From: Candidatus Omnitrophota bacterium
Lineage (GTDB): Bacteria > Hinthialibacterota > Hinthialibacteria > Hinthialibacterales > Hinthialibacteraceae
Direction: 5' to 3'
Length of the DNA stretch: 56,927 nt
NCBI GenBank assembly: GCA_040755155.1
Contig: JBFMBP010000135.1
Span: forward strand, 1 to 56,927
Position 1 is the first letter of the stretch. The number at the start of each line of letters is the position of its first letter. Position numbers and translations under genes: made by a program. Shown here piece after piece: positions 11,550-20,218 of this stretch. A model generated the notes under the pieces. The model saw only the letters and a program-made list of their open reading frames with translations. It did no database searches and was not told the origin of the DNA.

Positions 11550-13133
11550 ATGAATGAATTCATTCAACAAATACGGGAACAGGTAGGGCGGATTTGGGCC
11601 GACCTCTCCATGCAGCAAAAGGCGCTTTTCATCTCCGCGCCGTTGATTCTTCTTATCAGCATGGGCGCCGCCATCTATCTGGCCAGCCGTCCGGAAATGG
11701 TCAGCCTGGTTCGTTCGGACGACAAGGCCCGGCTCAGCCAAATTGCCGACTACCTGACGACTAACAACATTAAATACGCATTATCCGGCGAGAACACCAT
11801 CCTCGTCGATAAGGCGGACCGCAGTAAAGTAGCGCTGCAATTGGCGGGACAGGGTTTGATCGGCCCGGATTTCGGCCCCGGCTTCGAACTGTTCGACCAA
11901 ACACGCTTGGGCATGACAGAGAACATGTTCGAAATGCAAAGGCAGCGCGCCATGGAAAACACGCTGGCCAAAGCCATCGTGGAAGGCGCGCCCAACATCA
12001 CCCAGGCGTTCGTCCGCATCGTGATCCCCACGGACAAATTGTTTAAAGAGGATCAAGCGGAACCCACGGCCACCGTCAAAATCCACACGCAAGGTTCCGT
12101 CGACAAGAGCACCGTTGAGGGCATCCAGCGCCTGGTGGCGGCCAGCGTCGAGAAAATGAATTCCCAAAAAGTCGTCGTCGTAGATGGGACCAACAAATTG
12201 CTCAGCGAAGATTCCGATGTCGAGCCAGGCGTCGCTCAAGCGAGGAAACACTTCCAATATCAGAAAGTACTGGAATCGGATATGGCCCGCAAACTGGAAG
12301 ACAAACTCTATTTTCTTGTTGGGCCGGACAATTTCCAGGTCTCCGTAACGATGGTGCTGGATTGGGAAGACCGCAAGATCAAGAACGTCAATTTCGACAA
12401 CTCGGCCGTCGCCCCGGTCAGCACCAAAGCCTATGATGAAGAATCCACCACTCCCGGCATCGCCGGCCAGCCCGGCGTCGGCTCCAACGTTCAGGATTCC
12501 GGATTGGGCGCGGAAGCTACGCTCACGAAGACCAAAATCACCGAAGAAATCATCAACAATCAATACCCCTGGTCGGAAACGTTTATCAACGAAGAGCAAG
12601 GGGAAATCAAGAAAATTTCCGTGGGCATCGCCATCAATCAAAAACTGGACGACAACGATCAACCGATTAAACGCGATCCACAAATCCTTGCCGGTTTTGA
12701 AGAGAATTTGAAGGCAGCCATCAATTTCGATCCCATAGTCTACCAATTCCATTTGTTCGAACACCCATTCGACACCAGCCTGCTGGATCGGCTGGCGCAG
12801 GAACGTTTTTGGAACAATCTCACCAGCGCCGCCAAGAACCTATTGCCGTTGCTCCTGCTGTTGGCTTTGGGCTACTTCGCCTATATCTTCTTCCAGCGCG
12901 CCTTCGCTCCGCCGGAAATCGAAGAGGAGATGGAGGAAGAAGTGCCCATCGAACCGATCACCGATTCGAGGGAACTCACTTTGTCGCAGCTGGGCTTAGC
13001 GGAATTCGGCGACATCGCCAGCTTACCCGCCGAAGAACAGCGCCGCATCAAGATGCAGGAACACGTCATCAACTACGCCGCCGAGAAGCCGGAAGAAGTG
13101 GCGCAGATCATCAAAGCCTGGTTAAGCAGTTAA
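11550..13133 (+). CDS. fliF: Flagellar MS-ring protein FliF
   Basis: 527 residues, the usual size. An N-terminal membrane helix (ISAPLILLISMGAAIYLASR) is followed by the YscJ/FliF ring-building domain (LVRSDDKARLSQIADYL; IRIVIPT-like core FVRIVIPTDKLF), a second ring domain and a flexible middle. A second membrane helix lies at about residues 428-448 (LLPLLLLLALGYFAYIFFQR), and the acidic cytoplasmic tail binds FliG. FliF forms the MS ring on which the flagellum assembles. AGGAGA precedes the ATG at ideal spacing. fliG follows, separated by repeats. Confidence 0.95.
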   Translation: MNEFIQQIREQVGRIWADLSMQQKALFISAPLILLISMGAAIYLASRPEMVSLVRSDDKARLSQIADYLTTNNIKYALSGENTILVDKADRSKVALQLAGQGLIGPDFGPGFELFDQTRLGMTENMFEMQRQRAMENTLAKAIVEGAPNITQAFVRIVIPTDKLFKEDQAEPTATVKIHTQGSVDKSTVEGIQRLVAASVEKMNSQKVVVVDGTNKLLSEDSDVEPGVAQARKHFQYQKVLESDMARKLEDKLYFLVGPDNFQVSVTMVLDWEDRKIKNVNFDNSAVAPVSTKAYDEESTTPGIAGQPGVGSNVQDSGLGAEATLTKTKITEEIINNQYPWSETFINEEQGEIKKISVGIAINQKLDDNDQPIKRDPQILAGFEENLKAAINFDPIVYQFHLFEHPFDTSLLDRLAQERFWNNLTSAAKNLLPLLLLLALGYFAYIFFQRAFAPPEIEEEMEEEVPIEPITDSRELTLSQLGLAEFGDIASLPAEEQRRIKMQEHVINYAAEKPEEVAQIIKAWLSS

Positions 13134-13146
13134 GAAAAAAGGCGGA

Positions 13147-13221
13147 GACTGGGAGACTTAGTGACTTGGTGACTTGGTGACTTGACGGGTGGCAAGGGCA
13201 AAGTCGTTTTTGCCCTTGAAA
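13147..13221 (+). repeat. GACTTGGT octamers and GGCAAGGGCAAA hairpin
   Basis: Four imperfect octamers (GACTTAGT, then GACTTGGT units) are followed by a hairpin whose arms are GGCAAGGGCAAA and TTTGCCCTTG. The octamer is a variant of the long 33091-33186 array. It lies in the fliF-fliG gap with no coding content. Confidence 0.65.
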
Positions 13222-13304
13222 AGCAACAGAAGAGAAATTGGCGCAGGAATAAACTCATATGGAATTGAGTTTAGCAATATAATAGCGCAGGATGCGAACG
13301 CCTG

Positions 13305-14360
13305 ATGAAATTCGGGAGCAAAATCGTGCGATCGACCAAAAACGCAGGAAAAAACGAGCCGGGCGCGCTTTCGGGCCGCAAGAAAGCGGCCATTCTGCTC
13401 TTGGCCATCGGTCCGGAATCGGCGTCGGAAGTGTATCGCAATCTGACCGATCAGGAGATCGAACAACTCACTTTGGAAATCGCCAACGTCGGCAACGTCA
13501 CCAACGATCAGATCGCCCAGGTAGTCGAGGAATTCTACCATACCGCCATGGCCAAGCAGTATATCAGCTACGGCGGCATCGGTACGGCGCGGGACATTCT
13601 GGAAAAAGCCTTAGGACCGGGCAAAGCCATGGAGATTATCGAACATCTCCAAGGCATCCTCACCGGCCATCCCTTCGACTTCCTCAAGCATGTCGATCCC
13701 GACAATCTCTTCAATTTCGTCCAGCACGAGCATCCGCAGACCATCGCCTTGATCCTCGCCCATCTCACCGAAGAGCAGGCCGCTGTTATTCTTTCCGCCC
13801 TGCCGCCCGAATTGCAGCACGAGGTGGCTTTGCGCATCGCCACGATGGATCAGACCAGCCCCGAAATCATATCCGACATCGAGCGGGTGCTGGAGAAGAA
13901 GCTTTCCAACCTTCTTTCTCAGGAATATTCCGTGGCGGGCGGCGTCGATTCCCTGGCGGATTTGTTGAACCGGCTGGACCAAAACAGCAGCCAAACCATC
14001 CTGGAAAGAATCGAGGCGGAAAATCAGGAATTGGCGTCCGAACTCAAAAAGCAGATGTTCACCTTCAACGACATCGTCCTCCTCGACGACCGTACGCTGC
14101 AAAAAATGCTTCAGAGAGTCGACAGCAAAGACCTGATGGCCGCCTTGAAGGGAGCGCGGGAAGACGTTAAGGAAATGATCCTGCGCAATATGTCGTCCCG
14201 CGCGGCGCAGATGTTGAAGGAGGATATAGAAACCATGGGGCCGATCCGCGTCAAAGCCGTCGAAGAATCGCAGCAGCGAATTATTGAAATCATGCGCCGA
14301 ATGGAGGAATCGGGAGAAATCCAAATCCATCGCGCCGGCAACGATGACTATGTGGAATAA
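13305..14360 (+). CDS. fliG: Flagellar motor switch protein FliG
   Basis: 351 residues. The N-terminal FliF-binding domain (KAAILLLAIGPESASEVYRN; LTDQEIEQLTLEIANVGNVT), armadillo-like middle domain (EHPQTIALILAHLTEEQAAV) and C-terminal torque domain with charged helices (VLLDDRTLQKMLQRVDSKDL; ILRNMSSRAAQMLKEDIETM) are all present. FliG couples the stator to the rotor and sets the rotation direction with FliM and FliN, which are not in this window. The ribosome site is weak; I keep the ATG at 13305 because it includes the whole N-terminal helix region. Confidence 0.95.
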   Translation: MKFGSKIVRSTKNAGKNEPGALSGRKKAAILLLAIGPESASEVYRNLTDQEIEQLTLEIANVGNVTNDQIAQVVEEFYHTAMAKQYISYGGIGTARDILEKALGPGKAMEIIEHLQGILTGHPFDFLKHVDPDNLFNFVQHEHPQTIALILAHLTEEQAAVILSALPPELQHEVALRIATMDQTSPEIISDIERVLEKKLSNLLSQEYSVAGGVDSLADLLNRLDQNSSQTILERIEAENQELASELKKQMFTFNDIVLLDDRTLQKMLQRVDSKDLMAALKGAREDVKEMILRNMSSRAAQMLKEDIETMGPIRVKAVEESQQRIIEIMRRMEESGEIQIHRAGNDDYVE

Positions 14361-14380
14361 CAAAGGAATTCGAATTAATC

Positions 14381-14566
14381 AACTCATGTTACGCATGAGA
14401 AAGAGTTAAAAGAACGTTCCACAATTACGTTCGAATCGCGTAGACGCGAAAGGAAAAAAAACGCGAAAAAGGAATCCCTTCCTCAACCCGCCGTTGAAAC
14501 GGCGGGCTATTATTGTTTGCCCCTTTAAAGGGGCATTTGGAAATAGCCCAGCCTTTCAAGGCTGGG
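14381..14566 (+). mobile_element. Left part of an AACTCATGTTACGCA element carrying triple-palindrome copy B
   Basis: AACTCATGTTACGCA (14381-14395) begins the element. A short hairpin-rich linker (TCGAATCGCGTAGACGCGAA) leads to the triple palindrome: CCCGCCGTTGAAACGGCGGG (14487-14506), TGCCCCTTTAAAGGGGCA (14518-14535) and CCCAGCCTTTCAAGGCTGGG (14547-14566). The order of parts is the same as in the complete element at 15116-15429. Here no right end is found: the next gene starts 20 bases after the last palindrome. Confidence 0.65.
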
Positions 14567-14586
14567 AGAAGACCGAGTAAATCGTA

Positions 14587-15072
14587 ATGAAAATCTTTCT
14601 CGCTTCTCCGCTGGGCTTCGCCGAAAGCACGCGCGCTTTTCTCGGCGTTTTGCGGACGAAGTTGGAGTCGCTTGGTTATGATGTCGTGGATCCCTGGTCG
14701 TCTTCCACGGACTTGGAAGAAGAACTGCGAAAAGCGGACAGGTTAACCGATCCGCAAACCCGCGATCAGGAATTCCATCGCGTCTCCATGCGCATCGCCG
14801 AACGAAACGCGCAGCTCTTGCGTTCCTGCGGCGGCGTGCTGGCCGTGCTGGACGGGGTGGACGTGGATTCGGGAACCGCCTCCGAAATCGGTTTCGCTTT
14901 CGGCTTGGGAGACAAAGTCATAAACGGCTATCGCGGAGATTTCCGGCGCAGCGGCGAGAATGATGGCGTAGAAGTCAACCTGCAAGTACAATATTGGATT
15001 GAACGGAGCGGCGGACGCATCGTTCATTCCGTGGAGGAACTGAACGCCTTGTTTTTTTCCCAAAAGCAATAA
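14587..15072 (+). CDS. Nucleoside 2-deoxyribosyltransferase family protein
   Basis: 161 residues with the Rossmann-like fold of PF05014. It starts KIFLASPLGF and has the diagnostic stretch VLAVLDGVDVDSGTASEIGF, in which the Glu of ASEIGFA is the expected catalytic nucleophile, then GLGDKVINGYRGDFR. Such enzymes transfer or hydrolyse the deoxyribosyl group of (deoxy)nucleosides in salvage or nucleotide clean-up. The gene is out of place between fliG and fliH and has a triple-palindrome repeat on each side in the same orientation, suggesting it arrived with, or was isolated by, these repeats. No clear ribosome site precedes the ATG, because the repeat ends just before it. Confidence 0.75.
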   Translation: MKIFLASPLGFAESTRAFLGVLRTKLESLGYDVVDPWSSSTDLEEELRKADRLTDPQTRDQEFHRVSMRIAERNAQLLRSCGGVLAVLDGVDVDSGTASEIGFAFGLGDKVINGYRGDFRRSGENDGVEVNLQVQYWIERSGGRIVHSVEELNALFFSQKQ

Positions 15073-15115
15073 CGGCGCACAGGATTCAGCCGCACGGCTA
15101 TTCGCAAATGATTGA

Positions 15116-15429
15116 CTCATGTTACGAGTGATAAAAAGCTTAAGAAGTCTATTATGATCGTCGTTTGAATCACGAAAACGCGAAATGAAAAAGAAAAACA
15201 CGAAAAAAAATCCCTTCATAAACCCGCCGTTGAAACGGCGGGCTATTATCGTTTGCCCCTTTAAAGGGGCATGTGGCAATAGCCTTTCAAGGCTGGGTGA
15301 AGAAATTTCGCTAAATTCGATTCTTTTCGCGTCTTCGCGATTCGAAAGAGACGTAATCGTGAAGACCTCAACGCCTCTCTTGAACGATTTTTCCGATGGC
15401 GCGACGGTACTGGCTGCGTAACATGAGTT
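15116..15429 (+). mobile_element. AACTCATGTTACG element with triple-palindrome copy C
   Basis: CTCATGTTACG at 15116-15126 and its complement in TGCGTAACATGAGTT (15415-15429) bound about 315 bases. Inside lie a CACGAAAACGCGAAA repeat, the palindromes at 15223-15242 and 15254-15271, a partial third palindrome at 15281-15297, and another TTCGCGTCTTCGCGATTC repeat. There is no gene. I see no matching target duplication. The same ends occur on the 8232-8395 element. Confidence 0.65.
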
Positions 15430-15454
15430 AGTAATTAAGATCGTTATTTTGAAT

Positions 15455-15612
15455 TGAGAAGACGCGAAGAAAAAGAAAAAAACAGTTGGCGCAAAGGATC
15501 GCGCCATGAAAAGGTTTTTTCCGTGGAATCCATTAGAATCCGTGAAATCCGTGATTCAAAAAAATTTCGCGGGTTTCGAGCCTTTTCGCGTCTTCGTGAT
15601 TCAAAAAACGCA
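15455..15612. repeat. Degenerate TTCGTGATTC-type repeat before fliH
   Basis: Contains GACGCGAAGAAAAAG, TCCATTAGAATCCGTGAAAT and TTTTCGCGTCTTCGTGATTC. Related stretches occur at about 237-325, 45310-45400, 51350-51515 and 55975-56095. Short open frames across it give the same peptide themes in unrelated places and are not genes. Confidence 0.65.
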
Positions 15613-15685
15613 ATTCCCGGCGCCGAATGCATAACATTACTTTTTAATTCGTTTTTAAATTGATTTGGAGTGAAAACAGACGCCG

Positions 15686-16411
15686 ATGGCGCGAATTATC
15701 AAAGCCCCCAACGTGCAGGAAGCGAAGCCTTATCCCATCGTGGAGCGGGATAAGGTTTTGCGCCATGCCAACGAAGAAGCCGCCGACATCATCGCCGCCG
15801 CGCAGCAACAGGAGGAATCCATTCTCATAAGCGCCTCGCAGCAGGGAGACGAGATCGTCGCCGGCGCCAAACAGGAAGCCGAAGGGATCATTGCCGACGC
15901 CCAGGCCGAAGGCGAACAAATCAAGGAAGCCGCCCGCGAAGAAGGCGCCGCCCTAGGACTTCAACAAGGTCTCGACGAAGCCCGAGAGCAAGCGGCGTCC
16001 ATTCTGCAGGAAATGGCCGGCATGATGGCGGAAGGGCAGCGCATCCTCGAAGGCAAATTCCAGGAGCAGGAGCAGGAAATCCGCGAGTTAGTCGCCGAGA
16101 TCGTCTCCCGCGTCGTCCAGGAAAAAATCGCTTTGGACGATGAAATCGTCGTCCGCGTCGCCCGCGAGTGCATCCGCATAGCGGCGGACCGGCAATCCGT
16201 CCGGATCCTCGTTCATCCGGACGATAAGGCCAAGATCGAAGAGTGGGTTCCTCAATTCACTCAGATGTTCGACGATATAGAGAAGCTGTCGATCGCCAGC
16301 GATCCGCGCGTTGGCCGCGGCGGCGTCATCATCGAATCCGGAACCGGCGGCGTCGACGGACGAATCGAAAAGCAAGTTGAAATTCTCAACGAAACCCTAA
16401 TCAATCCATGA
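15686..16411 (+). CDS. fliH: Flagellar export ATPase regulator FliH
   Basis: 241 residues. A short N-terminal segment is followed by a long Ala/Glu/Gln-rich helical region (about 25-130), as in FliH/YscL stalk proteins, then a C-terminal domain with VSRVVQEKIALDDEIVVRVA and VRILVHPDDKAKIEEW and the terminal GGVIIESGTGGVDGRIEKQV motif. FliH dimers bind FliI and tie it to the C-ring and export gate. The gene overlaps fliI by four bases, so the two are translationally coupled. Confidence 0.93.
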   Translation: MARIIKAPNVQEAKPYPIVERDKVLRHANEEAADIIAAAQQQEESILISASQQGDEIVAGAKQEAEGIIADAQAEGEQIKEAAREEGAALGLQQGLDEAREQAASILQEMAGMMAEGQRILEGKFQEQEQEIRELVAEIVSRVVQEKIALDDEIVVRVARECIRIAADRQSVRILVHPDDKAKIEEWVPQFTQMFDDIEKLSIASDPRVGRGGVIIESGTGGVDGRIEKQVEILNETLINP

Positions 16412-17793
16412 TTCTCACGCCTCATTCCATCGATTGGAACGCGATTCGCTGGTCCTTGAATCTGATTCAGCCCATACGGCAGCGGGGCTATGTGGACGAG
16501 TTAATCGGAGTAGTTATTCTCGCCCGCGGGCCGGGAGGCGCCGTCGGCGATCTGGTTTATATCTATCCGGCGGAAGGCCAGGAGCCGGTTCCCGCCGAGA
16601 TCGTAGGCTTCCGTTCCGGACGCGTCATCCTGATGGCGTTCGGCGAGATCGCCGGCATCCGTCCCGGCTGCGAAGTAATCTCGTCCGGCGGCCCCTTGAA
16701 GATCAAATGCGGCGAGGCGCTCTTGGGACGCATCCTCGACGGCATGGGCAATCCTTACGATGGGAAAGGTCCTGTGAAAACAGATTCGCTTCGCTCCATC
16801 TACAACCGCCCCCCCAGCGCCATTCACCGCAAGCGAATCGTAAAACCCTTAGCCACCGGCGTTAAAATCATCGACGCGACCCTGACATGGGGGCAAGGGC
16901 AGCGCATCGGCGTTTTCTCTGGCAGCGGCGTAGGCAAGAGTACGCTGATGGGCATGATCGCCCGCGCCACGGAGGCGGATGTCAACGTCATCGGCCTCAT
17001 CGGTGAACGCGGACGCGAAGTGCGCGAGTTTATCGAGAAAGACCTGGGCAAAGATGGTTTGGCCCGCAGCGTCCTGATTATCGCCACCGGCGATACGCCG
17101 CCCCTGACGCGGGTGAAAGGCGCCTTGACCGCCATCACCGTCGCGGAGTATTTCCGGGACCAGGGAAAAAATGTGCTCTTCATGATGGATTCGGTTACCC
17201 GCATGGCCATGGCCCAGCGCGAGGTCGGCCTGGCCGCCGGAGAGCCGCCCACCACCCGCGGCTATACCCCTTCCGTCTTCGCGCTCTTGCCCTCTTTTCT
17301 GGAGCGCGCCGGAACCACGCCGGACGCGGGAACGATTACGGGCCTCTTTACCGTGCTCGTCGAAGGCGACGACATGAACGAACCCATCGCCGACGCCGTG
17401 CGCGGCATCCTGGACGGGCATATCGTGCTCTCGCGGAAACTGGCGCACAAGAACCATTATCCTTCCGTCGACATCCTGCAAAGCATCAGCCGCGTAATGG
17501 TGGACATCGTTCCCGAAGAACAAGTATTGTCGGCGCGGCGGCTGATGGAAATCACTTCCATCTATCGCGACGCGGAAGACTTGATCAATATCGGCGCCTA
17601 CCAGCGCGGCTCCAATCCGGAGATCGACCTCGCCATGGAAATGCTGCCCACGATCGACGCTTTCTTGAAGCAAGGCATCCAGGAAAATGTCCCCTACGCC
17701 CAATCCGTCAAGCAATTGCTGGCCATCGCCCGCCAATGCGCTCCCCGCAAACCGGCGCCGGCCGCTGCGAATAAGGGAGGGACCGCCCGATGA
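16408..17793 (+). CDS. fliI: Flagellum-specific export ATPase FliI
   Basis: 461 residues, close to the family norm. The beta-barrel N-terminal domain is followed by the catalytic core with P-loop GSGVGKST at about 172-179, the VIGLIGERGREVREFIEKDL block, Walker B LFMMDSVTRMAMAQREVGLA and GEPPTTRGYTPSVF, all signatures of the type III secretion ATPase. FliI forms a hexamer that energises export and unfolds substrates. Start and stop overlap fliH and fliJ by ATGA, so the three are tightly coupled. Confidence 0.97.
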   Translation: MILTPHSIDWNAIRWSLNLIQPIRQRGYVDELIGVVILARGPGGAVGDLVYIYPAEGQEPVPAEIVGFRSGRVILMAFGEIAGIRPGCEVISSGGPLKIKCGEALLGRILDGMGNPYDGKGPVKTDSLRSIYNRPPSAIHRKRIVKPLATGVKIIDATLTWGQGQRIGVFSGSGVGKSTLMGMIARATEADVNVIGLIGERGREVREFIEKDLGKDGLARSVLIIATGDTPPLTRVKGALTAITVAEYFRDQGKNVLFMMDSVTRMAMAQREVGLAAGEPPTTRGYTPSVFALLPSFLERAGTTPDAGTITGLFTVLVEGDDMNEPIADAVRGILDGHIVLSRKLAHKNHYPSVDILQSISRVMVDIVPEEQVLSARRLMEITSIYRDAEDLINIGAYQRGSNPEIDLAMEMLPTIDAFLKQGIQENVPYAQSVKQLLAIARQCAPRKPAPAAANKGGTAR

Positions 17794-19061
17794 GAAATTT
17801 CCGTTTCCGCCTGGACCCGATGATCCGGTTGAAAGAATATCAAATCCAAAAAAAAGAAGAAGAAATCGCCGCTCTCGAAGATCAGATTCAACAACTCCTG
17901 CGCGAAATCGACGAGGGGCGGCAAGCGGTTCAAGATATGCGGCGGCGGCTGCTGGAAGAGACAGAAGACAAGGACCTCATCCAAGTGGAACGGTCGCTGG
18001 ATATGTTCCGCGCCTATATGAATCGCGTCGAACAAGAGAAGCGGGCGCGCATCGCTTATTTTCGCCAACAACAGGATGAAAAAAGAAAAGAATTGGTTAC
18101 ACTCTATCAAGAAGAGAAAATTCTCGATCGCCTGAAAGAAAAGCGCCGTTTGGAATGGGAAACGGAAATGCGCAAAGAGGAGGGGGCTATGTTGGATGAA
18201 ATCGGAACCCAAAAATACGTTCGCCGCGCGCGCGAGCATGGCGGCGTCATACTTTACTTGCTCGTCCCGCTGGCGCTGGCGGGAGCCGCCGCCGCGATCG
18301 GCTTTTACACGGGCGCCGTCGATAAGAGTTTGCTGGCCAAAATCCCCTTTCTCGGCTTCGGCGTAAAAGGCGCCACGGAAGCGGTCTCTCCCGTCTCGGC
18401 GACGGAAGAAAGCCGCTATCTCACCACGGAAGAACTCTTGGGAAATATTAAGGATCCCATGCCCAAGGCGTTGGAAAATCTGGTTCGGGAAAGAGAACGC
18501 CTTACGCTATGGCAAAAAGCGCTGGAAGAAAAAGAAAAGGATTTGAACATTCGCAGTTCCATTCTCGACGATCGCGAAGCGATGGTGAGCGGCCAAATCA
18601 AGCAAGCCTCGCAACTCGTTACCGCCTTCCAGGATTATTTAGCCAAGATCGACGAACGGGAAAAAAGCGCCCTTAGCGAGCGGGAGCAAACCATGGCGAA
18701 ATCGCTGGCGGCGGGAAGCGAAAAAACCATCGCGCAAATGGCGGTTTCCCTCTTTCAGGCCGCTAATACAACGACTCCGGAAGATAAGGAGCAGGATCAA
18801 TTGATTCTGATCCGCATCTTAACCAAAATGACGCCCTCTTCGCGGGATAAATTGCTTTCCGCCATTCACAAAGCCGATCCCCAAACGGGCGCGGAAATCC
18901 TGAAGAAGTTCATCAATACGGATATCAACGCATTATACGGCATTACGCCGCCTACTCCTTCCGCGATCGTCTCCCCCATTACGATCCCCTCGGCGACGAG
19001 GACGCTTCCGCCGCCCATCGAGCAGAACATAGGAGGCGGTACTCCTCCATCTGGCGGATGA
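17790..19061 (+). CDS. fliJ: FliJ fused to a MotE-like membrane/periplasmic domain
   Basis: 423 residues, almost three times the normal FliJ length of about 150. Residues 1-145 are a charged two-helix coiled coil typical of FliJ (FRFRLDPMIRLKEYQIQKKE). A membrane helix follows at about 151-176 (VILYLLVPLALAGAAAAIGF). The periplasmic part has a coiled coil (LVRERERLTLWQKALEEKEK) and then a helical region (LILIRILTKMTPSSRDKLLS) that looks like the MgtE_N-type domain of MotE, the motor-associated chaperone of MotC. The C-terminus is Pro-rich. It is coupled to fliI. Its last 83 bases overlap the convergent glycosyltransferase gene. The FliJ half is secure; the MotE reading is by pattern. Confidence 0.75.
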   Translation: MRNFRFRLDPMIRLKEYQIQKKEEEIAALEDQIQQLLREIDEGRQAVQDMRRRLLEETEDKDLIQVERSLDMFRAYMNRVEQEKRARIAYFRQQQDEKRKELVTLYQEEKILDRLKEKRRLEWETEMRKEEGAMLDEIGTQKYVRRAREHGGVILYLLVPLALAGAAAAIGFYTGAVDKSLLAKIPFLGFGVKGATEAVSPVSATEESRYLTTEELLGNIKDPMPKALENLVRERERLTLWQKALEEKEKDLNIRSSILDDREAMVSGQIKQASQLVTAFQDYLAKIDEREKSALSEREQTMAKSLAAGSEKTIAQMAVSLFQAANTTTPEDKEQDQLILIRILTKMTPSSRDKLLSAIHKADPQTGAEILKKFINTDINALYGITPPTPSAIVSPITIPSATRTLPPPIEQNIGGGTPPSGG

Positions 19062-20205
19062 TGACCTTATCCCAATCGTAAACCGCTTCCATCAAGGCGC
19101 GGGCGTTTTCGCGCAGGCGCGCCCTTTTGCAGCGATCTTCAACGGCTTCCGAAATAGCCTCGGCGAATCGTTCCCACGATTCCGCAACGAAAAGATGCTC
19201 GCCGTCTTTCGCGTCCAATCCTTCGCAGCCGGCCGGCGTGCTGACTACGGCGCGGCCGGAGGCCATCGCTTCGAGAATCTTGAGGCGAATGCCTCCGCCG
19301 ATTTGCAGCGGGACGATATAAATCAACGCCCGCCGCAGATAATCGCCGACTCTCTCCACCCGGCCCGTCACCCGGACGCCGTCTACTCCATCGAAGCGCT
19401 TGAGGGATTCCGGCGGACTCGCGCCGACGATTGAACACCGGACGCCGGGGATTCGCCGTCGGACCGCGGGCCAGGCGAAACGCAAAAAATCCAGCGCGCC
19501 GAAAGCGTTAGGGTAATAGGACATGGTTCCGGTAAAAATCAATTCCGGCGGTCCTTCCGGTTCGTCCAGGTAAGGATAATCCTCCAAATCCACGCCGGGA
19601 CGCTGATGGAATACGGGCAATGACGGATCCAACCGCTTCAATTCTTCGCAATCCAACGGCGATATGGAGAGAATGCGTTCGAACTTGCGGCAGGCGAGGC
19701 GTTCGTAGCGCTTCGTTCGCCATCCCTCCATATAGGCGCATGTCTTCATCAATGGATTCGCCGAGTAGCGGGCGAGCTGCAGCAGCAAAAGGCCTTCGAT
19801 ATTTTCCTTATAATGAATTTTGAGGCACTCTTCCTCCCCGCTGACATAAGCGGCGGTATAGAAATTCTGCGCGTGAATGACGTCGAAGCGGCGGCGGCGT
19901 TGCAGGCGTTGAATATAACCGGCCATATCCGGATTGAAAAAACGATGCGCCTTATAAGGCCAGGCGGAGACCAGCGTTTTCGCCAACGGAGGAAGGGACC
20001 ATTTGCCATAGGCGGGAAAGGCCGCCGCTTCGGCGCAAAATTCCTTCACGCGCTCCAACGCCGATAGTTCGGAGGGGTGATGATAGAGGCAAACCGCGCT
20101 GACGGAACATTCCCGGGCGAACCGCTTCAGCGTATTCCACGTTACGATGCGCCCGCCGCTATGGGGCGGATAAGGGATTTGGGGAAGGATGAAGAGAACA
20201 TTCAC
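18979..20205 (-). CDS. GT4-family glycosyltransferase
   Basis: 408 residues with the GT-B fold of group 1 glycosyltransferases. The N-terminal nucleotide-fold entry is MNVLFILPQIPYPPHSGGRI with the acceptor-side Gly-Gly. The C-terminal donor domain has LIFTGTMSYYPNAFGALDFL, SIVGASPPESLKR, a GRVERVGDYLRRALIYIVPL segment and the donor-binding IRLKILEAMASGRAVVSTPA with a conserved Glu. It probably adds a sugar to a cell-surface polysaccharide or lipid; the substrate cannot be read from sequence. It starts 13 bases after the receiver-HEPN gene and converges on fliJ with an 83-base overlap. Confidence 0.88.
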   Translation of the reverse strand: MNVLFILPQIPYPPHSGGRIVTWNTLKRFARECSVSAVCLYHHPSELSALERVKEFCAEAAAFPAYGKWSLPPLAKTLVSAWPYKAHRFFNPDMAGYIQRLQRRRRFDVIHAQNFYTAAYVSGEEECLKIHYKENIEGLLLLQLARYSANPLMKTCAYMEGWRTKRYERLACRKFERILSISPLDCEELKRLDPSLPVFHQRPGVDLEDYPYLDEPEGPPELIFTGTMSYYPNAFGALDFLRFAWPAVRRRIPGVRCSIVGASPPESLKRFDGVDGVRVTGRVERVGDYLRRALIYIVPLQIGGGIRLKILEAMASGRAVVSTPAGCEGLDAKDGEHLFVAESWERFAEAISEAVEDRCKRARLRENARALMEAVYDWDKVIIRQMEEYRLLCSARWAAEASSSPRGS

Positions 20206-20218
20206 GGCGGCAGGCTTT

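Noticed and set aside
13292-14170. A long plus-strand frame overlapping fliG in another frame
   Set aside because: Arg/Ser/His-rich composition typical of a shifted reading of a GC-biased gene; fliG itself is unmistakable.
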